The translations under genes and the position numbers were made by a program. From contig NC_059072.1 in NCBI RefSeq assembly GCF_020497125.1, positions 310,018,781 to 310,082,780 on the forward strand: a DNA stretch of 64,000 bases, read 5' to 3'. Numbering within the stretch: position 1 is the first letter of the stretch; each line of letters opens with the position of its first letter. This DNA comes from Mauremys mutica. Taxonomy: Eukaryota; Chordata; Testudines; Geoemydidae. Below are positions 24,301 to 37,100 of the stretch, piece after piece. The notes under the pieces are model-generated. The model ran no database searches. It was not told the origin of the DNA and saw only the letters and a list, made by a program, of their open reading frames with translations.

Positions 24301-27300
24301 CGTCAATGTTTCCAATATACAAAGTCCAAATTTTGAGGTTTGTGATTTAGCTGTAAAAATCTGATTCACTGTGACCCTCTCTCTGCATTTTTTTTTCTTT
24401 TTAAGAAAACTAAAACCTTCTCCAAGGCTTGGACCTCTGGCCAGATCACAATAAGTTATTAAAGTCTCACAGGACTAGCTGATGGTATCGTTCCCAACAG
24501 TCCTCCAACTCACTTTCCCAGTAGCTAGTAAGGGAACCCCGGCCCACCCTATACTCTGGGTTCCAGCCCAGGGACCCTTGAACCAGCAGCCATGGTCTGC
24601 ACCATCCAAAACCTTACTGCCCTTTTCCTGGGCCTTTCCCTATTCCACCTCTATCAGGCTTCCTTGTCCACTCTCCTCTATGTAAACCTTTCCCTCAGGG
24701 CCAGCACCCCAGGGCTTCAATTCTCCCCGTGTTTCCTCCTTTCCCTCTCTAAACCCAGAGAGTTACAATAGGCCTTCATGTTGCAGCCCTTTTTCTGCTA
24801 CATATTTCCTGGCTTTATACTAGCCTGCCTTCAGCTGGGCTTCATTCTCAATCTGTGCTTGCTTATCAAGCCTGATTCTTCCTCAGATGTGGCCACATTA
24901 ACTCTTTCCAGGTTAGTGTGGGGGAACACCCCATTACACACACCCCTTTAAATACTTTATTAATAGAGTCCCAAATGAATCATTCCATTATTTTGCCCAG
25001 AATTGATGTCAGGCTGACTGGCATATAATTACCATATTATCCCATTTACTCTTTTCAAATATTTTCCTTCCAGTCTCCGGGGACCTCCCCAGTGTTCCAA
25101 TACTTATTGAAAACCAACATTCATGATCCAGAGGGCTCCTCAACCAGCTCTTTAAAATTTGTGGATGCTAACTATCCAGACCTGATGATTTTAAAACATT
25201 TTACTGTAGTAGCTGCTGTTTAACATCCTCCTTAGTTACTTACTACTTGGTATGACATGGTATGGCTATTTTATCTAGCTTTTTCCCAAATACAGAACAT
25301 TTCTGCCTTTGCTGCATTATTATTGACAATTCTACCATTTTCAACTAGTAACAAACCAATATCATTGTTATAATTCTTTTTGTATACATAAATTCCTCCT
25401 TATGGGTCCTTATCTCTACTGGATATAGATTTTTCCTTGTATTCTTTTCTTTCTCATATCAATTTTTTACAATTCCTAGCTTCTGGTTTATACTGATTAC
25501 TACATATTTCCTCTTTATTCATTTTATTAATTTTATTTTGTATATCTACTTTTACTTCCTCTCTAAGCTTGTGAACACTGAAAGCAAATGCAATCTTCTC
25601 TCTCTGCAAAGAGGAAAAAGTAATCATATATTATTAGAATGTTCTAAATAGGAGCATTACTGCCCCCATCTTCCAAAGGCTGAGGAAAGCTCTACTGCAT
25701 TTTCAATAAATTTTGTGAATGTTTTAAAGGATCACTGGACAGAAGCACATTCTTTATGACATAAGGTAAAGAAGGATTTGTGGTAGTCATGTACCAATAA
25801 ATACTTTTACAAAATATATACACTGAGATTGCAAGGGTATTTGCTTTTTAAATAATTTTCTTTTTGCACACAGTTCATTCACAATGTATTGTTCTTTTGC
25901 ATCAGTGGTGAGGTTACTGTGCTGAAGGGATCAATAAGAAAACTTTTACTTATCTTGACAATAAATTGCTAGTTACTTTTTTGCGAACAATAAGCACATT
26001 GATAGGTACTTAAATGTCTGCATAATTCATTATATTTTACCCCAAAATTAAGTCTGCTTGCCACCCACTGGTAAAAAAAATTAAACAAAACAAATGCTAC
26101 TGCTTGATGAATGTGGTGAAAGGTATATTTTTAAATGAATTTTGGTATTTAGGAAGAGTATCTGATTAAAGCACTAGAGAGCTAACATCAACTCATTACC
26201 CATAACACAGGGACAGCAGTGCCAGTGCCCCTCCCTCCCTTCTCCCCACCCCAAAAAATAGCACAAGACCATAGGTGTTTTGCACAAACCAAATTGATTC
26301 TTTTTTCCAAACAAGCAATGATATTATAGAGTATCAGAGATTTGGCAAATGACGATGTTGTAATTTTGTTCTCATCAGTTTTGAGAACTGTAACATAACA
26401 CTGATAATTATGTTTGCAAGAGAAAATAGAAAATTATATTTTTCTTTTTACCCACAATAGAATACAATATAATTATGACATAATTCTGCATTGTATAAAA
26501 ATTCAGCAAAAACTAATTATTATCTGCTCTTGAAATGGTGTATTTACTACAGCTTTATAATAAGTATTCATTATAGAGAAGGAAAATAGTATTTGGATTC
26601 TTTTAACTTCTCTTCCAACAATAGACCAAATTCCCAGTGGAGCTATAATTGCAGATGGGGGAGGGAAGAGGGTGGAGAAAACCTTGAGAAATCAGCAGGG
26701 AAATGTCCCTTCTTGCTGTGGCTGCTCATGTGGTCATCTACAAAAGCCCCAGTTTTCAAATGTGTCTTTATTCTAGTTGGGAAGAGGAAGTGAAGACCCA
26801 GATGAAGCATTTATTTCAGTTGCTCTGGACTGACTGCAGTTCCAGGAAGTATGTCAGTAGTGCTGTTAAGTTTTGTTAACTAAGTTTGACAAGACAAAAC
26901 CCAAAATATAAAAAGAAAAACTGCAGATTTTTCTACTGTTGCCTGTTCCCTATTTTCCTAACTTTTGCTTGTCTGAGGAAGACTCTGAATTAAATGTAAG
27001 AGCAAATTTTTTGGGAAGACAGCTGGCTTTCAGTTTGCACAACAGCACTGTAAAGTGCCAGTGTAGACAAGCCCTTAGAGACCTTTAATTGAAGCAGGCA
27101 TTAGCAGTTAATCTCTGAGATTTTATAAAGCACCAACAGGGTGTTTCATTAGTGTTTATCTTTTCATTTATGGGAAACAATTTCTTTCGCACTCCTAGTT
27201 TTGCAGCAAGAACAGAAATCTGACTTGACCACAAAGAACCTTCAAAAGATATCTGAAATCTCTTTCCCACAGACAGTAGTACTGGCACTACCAAAAATCA

Positions 27301-30300
27301 GAAACTTTCTGTAAAGGTTAACACATCACTGCACTTTCCAAGGTTTTGAAGTATTTATTGTAGAAGTATTGTATTGTATAGTATGACCATAATAAAATAT
27401 AGTGAGCAATATTGTGGCTTACCCTAAACTCGTCTGAAAAGGGCATTGGGGAGAGATTTAAGGAATCTCTGTTTCATCCCCAGAAGGAGATGAAAATTAA
27501 TTTTAAATAGAAATAAAAATCCTTTAGTTTCAAATTACTTCTACATATAATTACTGAAAATTAACTCTGCATTCAAGTCACAACACACTAGTTTGATTTT
27601 CAGCATAATTATTTTCTTTCAATACTGCCACACATAATATCGCTCATAAGGCCCTAATTCAGCAAAGCACATAAGCCCCTACCTAACTTTAAGCACTTAA
27701 GTAGTCATATTGAAGTCAAAGTGAGTAATCGTGTGCTAAAAATTTGACACACTTAAGTATTTTGCTCTATCCAGGCTAAATGCAGTACAATGCATAACAG
27801 ACTAACACAGAGGTAGGCAACCTATGGCACGTGTGCCGAAGGCGGCACGTGAGCTGATTTTCAGTGGCACTCACACTGCCTGGGTCCTGGCCACCGGTCC
27901 GGGGGGTTCTGCATTTTAATTTACTTTTAAATGAAGCTTCTTAAACATTTAAAAAAACCTTATTTACTTTACATACAACAATAGTTTAGTTATATATTAT
28001 AGACTTAGAGAAAGAGACTTTCTAAAAACGTTAAAATGTATTACTGGCACGCGAAACCTTAAATGAGAGTGAATAAATGAAGATTCGGTACAGCACTTCT
28101 GAAAGGTTGTGGACCCTTGGACTAACATGAGCAGCCAAAGCAAAAACAAAGACAGTTCTGATAGCGCCACCTTGTGGTTAATTTGCCTTTGTTATCTGCA
28201 AACTGGATTTAGGTTTAAAAGTCTTGTTAGAAAATTCTGATCAAGAATTAAGCATTCACTATAGAAGATAACTAGTTACTCTTTAGCTTGTGCAGTCCAT
28301 TTACTGTTGTGCAGGAAATTAACAAATAAATAAAGTTTTCTTGATGTCAATAGAACAGTTACACATACAATATTCTTTCTTTATAAGACACAGAAATTCA
28401 TATTTTAAAAGTTATGTTATTAAAGTAGAAAGATAAAGCATTCAAAAGACAGAAAAAAAACAGAATTAACTTTATTCATGTTGGCAGGAAAGGCTAAACA
28501 TAGACCAGTAGAGGAGGGGATATGGGCAAGATAGAAACCTGGAGAATACACAATTCACCCTGACCCCCCCATTAGTACTAGTGAAGAGATGTACTTGTGT
28601 ATTTTGGAACAAGTCCTTCAAATCCTGACTGAGGCCTCCAACAATGCAGGAAATGAGGTTGTCAGATGATCTCCATTTTAAACCACATACAGTAGTTTGT
28701 ACTTCAACATTAACTTTTTAAGCAATGCACTGAACTGGAAGACCTAATATCTTCATGTGCCTTCTTTATATGAAAAGAAAGCATGTAGGGCATATATATA
28801 AATACATTGCTTTTAACAGACTACTATAATTTACATAATAGGAAATACTCTCAATATTGGTAGAAATTAGATAAAAATTAAGTAGGTTTTGACAAACTTT
28901 TACTTTCCACAAGTAAATGGACTAATTAGATGCCTTGCATTCTGACAAAGGAAACCTAGACTAGCCCCACTAAAACAAAACCAAAAAAACCTTAAGAGAG
29001 CACACACATTCACATTTAAATTGGATGAAAGGATAGCTAGTGTAACATTTTATTTGAAATAAAACCCAAATATGTTTTCAGAAGACCAGAAGTGAGACTT
29101 CTTGTACAGTGATTGCACAAAGAATATACTGAAAGTTTAGAGACACTGAAACATGCCTTTCTTAAAGTTTTCATAGAATTATAGGATATCAGGGTTGGAA
29201 GGGACTTCAGGAGGTCATCTAGTCCAACCCTCTGCTCAAAGCAGGACCAATCCCCAGACAGATTTTTGCCCCAGATCCCTAAATGGCCCCCTTGAAGATT
29301 GAACTCACAACCCTGGGGTTTAGCAGGCCAATGCTCAAACCACTGAGCTATCCCCCACAAATATATGGAGATATACCTATCTCATAGAACTGGAAGGGAC
29401 CCTGAAGGGGCATTGAGTCCAGCCCCCTGCCTTCACTAGCAGGACCAAGTACTGATTTTGCCCAGATCCTTAAGTGGCCCCCTCAAGGACTGAACTCACA
29501 ACCCTGGGTTTAGCAGGCCAATGCTCAAACCACCGAGCTCCTCCCCCCAGACTAATCATCATGTTCAATATCATTGTTTAGACATTACAGACTCGGAATG
29601 GATCTATTTGCTAAGAGAAAAAAAAGAAGCCTTTACATGTGTTAGAAATCATCATGAACGTTTACTTACTTATACAGAACAGGTCTATCTTGCAGGGCTT
29701 CCATGGCCTGGGTGAGAACTGGAGAAATGTCACATGATTCTTGTGTCAAAGTCCTGCACTCACCTATAAAATAGCAATACAAGATCAGGTAAACCTATGC
29801 TATTTAGACAGTAAAGATGGTGTAACATCTCTTATGTCCAAGAAAGATATTAGGCTACAAGTAGAGTCTCTTCATTTTACAATATAACTTTCAGAATATG
29901 TAACAGGTTGCCCATGTCTGTATCACTATAATTTCTTCATGAGCAATGTTTTTGTATATGAGTGATGTGGGTCTCACTTCTTAACAAAATTTTTAAAATC
30001 AGTGTAAAATGAGACTTATTGAATACAGATTTGTGCATGCCATCAAGTTCGTATTTTTAAATGAGTAGTATTACTGTATAAAAATTTAAATTAAGAGCAT
30101 TACATGGTTTTAAAAGACTGCACATTTTACCTCGATTTTAAATGAAGCAGTGCCTACAAAGAGATAACCAGACACTCCTATACTGCAAGAAACAAGCTAG
30201 CTCAAAATAGAATAAAGCCACCTACAGGCAAAATTCTCACACTGGCTATTGATTCTGAGTGCTCTCACCGGCAGGCACTGCCCCTCCTCCCCACAGCTCC

Positions 30301-33300
30301 CACTGGTGAGGAATCGGAGCCAGACCTGCTGCTGGCTTCTTCCGGGGCGCAGTGCGGTGTCAGAACAGGTAGGGACTAGCCTGCCTTAGCCAGGTAGCAC
30401 TGCCAACAGGACTTTTAACGGCCCAGTTGGTGGTGCTGACCAGAGCGGTCGCGACCCAGTGCCTTACATTCTTTGAAAACCATTGCTCTACAGTGTAGTG
30501 TCTTAGATTTCCTTCTGATTTAGTCAAAGAAAGGGTTCTAGCTAAGCTTACCCCCATTTTAAAAGAACTAAAAAGTAGATCACCCTAATATTCAATAAAT
30601 CTAAATCTTCTAAAAACAAAAATAAAGGTGTAATCCTACTTTGAGCCCATCTGTAAAGTCGCTCATAAGAAGTCTCTTGGAGCAAAGCCATCTGTTCCAT
30701 AATTTCTAGGCTACAAAATAAAAATATTTTATTAGATGTTTATAGAAGCATCTAAAATTTAATGTAAAAGATAGCATTATAAAGAAATGGAAATTTCAAA
30801 ATGAATTACTGTTATATTTTGTGTACATTTTGTTCATATTTGCAGCGCCTTTTGTCATCATTTGAAAGAATAAGGCATCTCCATACAATTACTGTTTTAA
30901 CTATTAAATGACTACTTTGCAGTTATTCGGATTAAACTCACCCTGTTCTCTGTTGGTTTGTACGGAGAAGAATCTTGACATCATTATGAATTTGCTTTAC
31001 TCTTCCTAATGCCTTGAAAAAATCCTTTAAAAAAATTGATTTCATGATTTAAAGCATTTCCAGTTTTTAAATGAAGAAAAATGAACTTAACAATACTATA
31101 ATGCTATACTTGACTTCTAATATCAAATAGTTGTCAGTACAACCTCAGCATTTTTGGATGAAATGGCATATGCAACTGGGCAGAACGTCTCTTGCACAGC
31201 ACGCACATGCTCACAGCAGCCTTGTGGCAACCACAGAAACTACATACATGGAAAAGTAACATTGGAATTACTTTTGTGCAATGAACATTGTGTCCCTTTT
31301 GAAACAGAGCAATCAGACTGCCTGCTTTTGCTCTTCTGTTCGGATTTTCTCCAGTGGTAAAAATGGCAACAGCCAGCAGCACATTTGGAACACCAGCAAA
31401 TGTTCCATGGATCACAATTAGGAAACCTCTGCTCTACACACATTCCACTTTGTGACCTCTGCCATATCTAGAGTTTCGGCAAACATTTCTTACATCTACT
31501 GTCTGACCTCTCCCACATTGGGTTCAATTTCACATCTCCAGCAGTCTCACTTGCTTCTCTGTTTGGTGAATCATAGAATAGAATCATAGAATATCAGGGT
31601 TGGAATGGACTTTAGGAGGTCATCTAGTCCAACCCCCTGCTCAAAGCAGGACCAATCCCCAGACAGATTTGTGACCCAGATCCCTAAATGGCCCCCTTGA
31701 AGATTGAACTCACAACCCTGGGGTTTAGCAGGCCAATGCTCAAACCACTGAGCTATCCGTCCCCCCTCCACTGCCATCACAAATCAAATGTGAAAAACTG
31801 AACTTATCATTCCTCCCTATCCCTCTTTTTTCTCTATTAATTATTGTTCAAATATGAATGGAATAATAATCCACCAAGGAAACTAAGTATTTGCAGTGGA
31901 CAAAATAAACTCCAGAGGAGTTTTTAATTATAAATCATTCTGCATATAAAAATAAAAGCCAAAAATATACAATAAACTATCAGCAGTTAAAAAGACTCCC
32001 ACAATAGTCACTTTGTTGTATTTGATGTTATCATTAAGGATGCACCATATTTCCACTACTGTCCCTGATTTGGAGGATTTATAACTAACATGGTAGAAAA
32101 ATATAGGTTTTCTTTCATTTAAAAAAAAATTAAAAGGCAAAGTTAGTCTTTGATTAATTCTGACATACAAGGTCTCCCCAGAGAAAATACCTGAAATTTG
32201 AAACAACTTCAGAAGTGTTTTTTTATAGTTTAAAAATGTCACTGTCTCTAATTCTGAAAAAGTACAGAATCATTGGGCATGTGTCAACTTTTTATTTCCT
32301 AAGAAGTTCATAATACTTTGCAGTGCATGCATGTCAGCCTGCACAGTAAACTTTGGCCAAAATGAGTTTAGACAACAGTTTAAAAATTACTCTACAGATA
32401 CTTTCAGATTAAAGAAGCTGGTATTTTAAAGTTTTTAATGCATGAGTGTGGGAGTAGGGATTTGAGAACAGCTTTACAAATTCACACACTGTAAGCTACA
32501 TAACAAAAATAGTAAATTTCTGACAGAAAATAACAAAAGCAAAGAAATCAAGGCTAACATGCACCAAAAATTCTCTGCTAGCATAGCACAATAGTTGTCT
32601 GGTAGCTTTCTGAATGAACCCTATTGTGCTTAATTATTGGAGGTCATACATGAGGTCATTATGGTCCACTAGGCATCCACTATATTTTTACACAGGAAAT
32701 CTAATTTTAAAAATTATTTTGTTTACTTGAAGCAATCATTGATTGTATAATCAGCTACAGTATTTTCTTATCACCTGTGTTAAAGGTAAGAATCAAATAA
32801 AACTATCTTCTGATACAGTTTTACCAACTGTGTTTTTCAATTCTGAGGAATGTATTCTCAAGTCCTACAATAATATTTTTTTTAACACACTAGAATTATC
32901 TACAGTCCAGGCCCATACTAGACTTGTAGCTAGCTGATTGTAGCTGCTTCAGTACCCCAACTGCAACTCCAACAAAAGAATGTTCCCTGCTCTGCCCTGA
33001 GCCAAACGTTGAGTAAATTTACTCAATTATGTGGGTGCTCATGTCCCCTACTCTTATCGATCCCTACCTACACAAAGAGAAGAGAAAAACGTGAAAGGAG
33101 TTTCATGGATTCATAGCCCATACTCCATTTAGACGGTAGGGAGAAATGATCTTATAGCTATTGCTGGAGAGCTCACAGGAGGAAATATACATTTTCTCCC
33201 AGGAAGGCAAGGAGGAAGACAGCAGAGAACCCCCTTTTTCACAGGTGTGGTGTAGTGAGAAGGGTTAGGATGTGGATTTAGTTTAGTTTCTGTCAGAGTC

Positions 33301-34083
33301 TGAACTTCAACAACTTCACTCAGGAATGGGTGAGAGAATCTTTTAGGACTTGATCTTGTGAGTTACTGCACTCCCTCAACTGCAATTGGATTAGAAGGCA
33401 TGCAGCACCTTGCAAGGTTGCCTCCTACATTCAAGGAGGAGAAGGAGCATAGAGATAACTGCAGAAATAAAGGTTAGGGCCTAATCCAAAATCCACTGAA
33501 GTCAATTAAAAAAAAAAAACACACCTCAAGGAGTTTTGGATTAGGCCCTTGAGAAGTAAACGTTTGAGAAAACTGTTTTATGAAAATGTCTGTATTTTGA
33601 ACTTACTGTTTTCTATCACAACTGAAATGTTTCTTTCAAGGTAACATTTGGTGCTTTATTAAGTACATGGCAATTACTCAAGTGCATAATCATTTAACAT
33701 GCTTACATTTGTGCTTTTGTTAGTATTGTTTATGGCTATCTGCTCCATGTCTTTAATAATGCTCTCCCTGCTAACAGGATGTCTGTGGAAATGAGATACT
33801 GAGTCTCAGCAGGTATTCTGTATTTCAATGAAAGTTTCCATGTAACTAAAATAATAAAGGCTATTAAATATACTTAATTCTCTGCATATTTTAATTGCTT
33901 TCACCATAGAACAATGTGCTTTCTTAAGCAAAAACATATCAATGTTTAAAAACTTAGTTTAGAAGGTGACTAAAAATAAGTGAGTCAGCACCTAATATTT
34001 CAAACAACAACAAATGAAACAATGAGGGAAAGTCCTACTTTAAATCAACTTAAACAATTTATATATTGCCGTAGCCAAGCAAA

Positions 34084-34116
<33 letters not shown>

Positions 34117-37100
34117 ATAGTGGTGCTACACAATCTGAAAGTACCATGAACTGTTAAAGCAGCAAAGAATCCTGTGGCACCTTATAGACTAACAGACGTT
34201 TTGCAGCATGAGCTTTCGTGGGTGAATACCCACTTCTTCAGATGCAAGTCTGAAGAAGTGGGTATTCACCCACGAAAACTCATGCTGCAAAACGTCTGTT
34301 AGTCTATAAGGTGCCACAGGATTCTTTGCTGCTTTTACAGATCCAGACTAACACGGCTACCCCTCTGATACATGAACTGTTAAGTTTCTTTACTTGGTCA
34401 AGACAGAGTTTTAACAAACTAAAAATATAGAATTTGAGGCTTTAAAAAAAATATCTTTTCACGGTGGAGGAGAAATACAATATTAAAATATCAGTTTTAT
34501 CGCCACTCACCAGTCATTAATCAGAACAGAATTTTTACTGTGATTATTTTTACTCATTATGATATCCGGACACTTACAGACATCAGTCTATTAAGAGATG
34601 AATTCAGTCGATATAAAAGGAAAGTAATGATGTGATAGGAAGGTCTATGTATGCTGCTATAATAGTACTGTTATGTTTTAACTCAGTACAAAACTTATAA
34701 TGTATTTTGAGTTACCTCAGTAATTGGGCCATCTCTTGTGCCTCGAAGAAGGTTCATTTCATCTGGAGTCAGTTGGAATTTTCCTATGAAAGCACCGGCA
34801 ACTTGTGCTTTCATTTCTAGTCTTTGACTGTAATAAAAGTGCCAAGGACATTAGTTTTTTATATTATCTCCAACTTATATTGTATCTACTGATTTTTTAA
34901 AATATTAGTATTTTAAAAATCAATGCTCTCTTTATTTCTAATAGTGCAATCTTGCCCTCAGATACTTAAATTGCATCACCATATACCTGATATAATTACT
35001 TACTAAGCTCACACACATCTTCATAGATTTTACTCAGCAATGTGAGCCCAGATATTTGAAAGTAGGAACAAGTTACTAAAATATTCAGTTAGCTGCCTTC
35101 ACTGCTTAACTAAGCTGCCTTCACTTAATGGCTGATCTGAGTTCCTCTAGCTCTGAAGAAATGTTTGGTTACTTTCTGGTTAAAAGTTGATAGCCACAAA
35201 TAAGACAATTCAGCCTAAATCTATCTTTTACTAAGATTTTTAAGTTATTTTTATAAATGTTCTTAACTGTACCCTGTTTACTTATACTGGCTTACATTTT
35301 CATAAATGACCGATGATTCTGGAAACTCAATTTTGAGGTGCTCTCCTTATGTGGCCTGATTTACAGAAGTACTGAGGCCCACACTCTCAGAAAATAAAGT
35401 CCATTTAAAGTTGTCTCAGGCTGACCACTTAAAAACTGAAGCACTCAAAATCAAGTCACTTTTGAATTTTTAGGCCAGTATTATTATTACAATCTTAAAG
35501 GCTTGGACATTTGAAAGGAACAGTCATACTACAATATGGTAATGTAGTTGCTCTGGAGAGAATTACCTTTCAAAAGAAAATACAAAAATCACTGTGTGAA
35601 AGCAGCCACCATTAGTTACCAAAGAAATGGAAAAAAGCAACAGTCCTCTCCTCTCAGGGTTCACTAGCCACATTAATAATATTTTTATTCATATCCCCCA
35701 ATCAATCTGCAACCATCCACCCACTGAAACTTCACTCCTTCCAAATGTCCTCATTTCGTATGATCATCTCTCCACCCTTTCCCATCTCTCCACGGTGGTC
35801 ACCAGGATCAGGAGTGATGCTCCTCCCAAAACAGTGCTTTAAATCCACTCTAACCCCAATATGTCCTTGGTGACTGCCAGAACAACAAACTGACCCACTT
35901 TGAATTCTCACAATAATCAAATAATTTCAGTAAAACACAGCCTAATTCAGTAAAACCCTGAGGATTTGGGTTGAACTTGTCAGATATCAGTGTTATACCT
36001 TGCATGCAGGAAAATATGCAAGAGCCTCTAGGTGGCAGCAATGTTTTATCTATATCTTATACACTTTAATTTGATTATAAAGAGGAAAATGATTAAAACA
36101 AGAATCCTATCATTTTGTGTGTTAATTAAAACCCTGTTGCTTACTCATTGTTATGTTAACCAAATAGACATTCAACTGATAACGTGTTTTTAAAGTAGTT
36201 AAAAACCCCTCTTTCTACATTACACATCCTTTTCCCACCTCACAGTTAGACCAAAGGTCCATCTAGCTCAGTATCCTGTCTACCAACACTGGCCAATGCC
36301 AGGTGCCCCAGAGGGAGTGAACCTAACAGGTAATGATCAAGTGATCTCTCTCCTGCCATCCATCTCCACCCTCTGACAAACAGAGGCTAGGGACATCATT
36401 CCTTACCCCACCTTGGCTAATAGCCATTAATGGACTTAACCACCATGAATTTATCCAGTTCTCTTTTAAACGCTGCTATAGTCCTAGCCACATATCATAC
36501 CTGTTTTTACTATTCGTTCTTTAGTCCATTTGTAACAAGCCTAATTCAAAAAGCCTAAATCACTGGATTTTGACTAATGAATTCTAAAGCATCATTTTTC
36601 TTGCTTTGTCTATTTGTAAAATGCAATTATAGATGGAAATATTTGTGTTGGGTTGTGGTGTACTGTGAAATTGGTGTTTACCGACATTTATCAATAAAAA
36701 ATTAATCCCTCCAAACCTATTTATGTTGACCAGTACTTTATTATGAAAGTAGCCTCACTGATTTCAACATGAAAAAGGGTGACAGAATCTGACTCCTACG
36801 CAGCAGGAGACTGGAAAAATCAACCAACATCTTCCACATGGCAGTATACAGCATTAATATAAAGCCACTTACACTTGAAATTTTTTTAATGTAGTGTATT
36901 TTCTTGAACAGCATGCATGTGAACTTTGTAGTTAAAATAAATTGCGGAATTTAATATAATAGTTCCAAGAGCCATCAATTCAGCAGAAAGCAAGCACAAT
37001 CGAAGATACTGCTAATGCATGTGTTAGTGCATTGCTAACACACACGAGGCGAAAGTGCTGTGCAATTTACAGAGTATGTACAACAAAAAAATTAAAGAGA

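Larger units (their letters stand above)
24187..29669 (-). other. COG6 intron, 5483 bp
   Basis: It contains an unclassified repeat (24480-24944), an L3/CR1-type LINE remnant (24945-25480), a short palindromic repeat (27650-27772), a hAT element (27808-28119) and two SINEs in a row (29171-29549). Positions 25490-27640 and 28130-29160 show nothing I recognise, apart from a short transposon-end scrap near 27041-27078. Confidence 0.85.
31025..34715 (-). other. COG6 intron, 3691 bp
   Basis: It contains a SINE (31570-31767), a small palindromic element (33476-33550), a TA/CA microsatellite (34084-34116) and a head-to-head Penelope-like dimer (34158-34370). The rest is unremarkable. Confidence 0.85.

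Noticed and set aside
34084..34116. Possible CRISPR-like or regulatory array
   Set aside because: It is a plain dinucleotide microsatellite; no spacer-repeat structure exists in the window.
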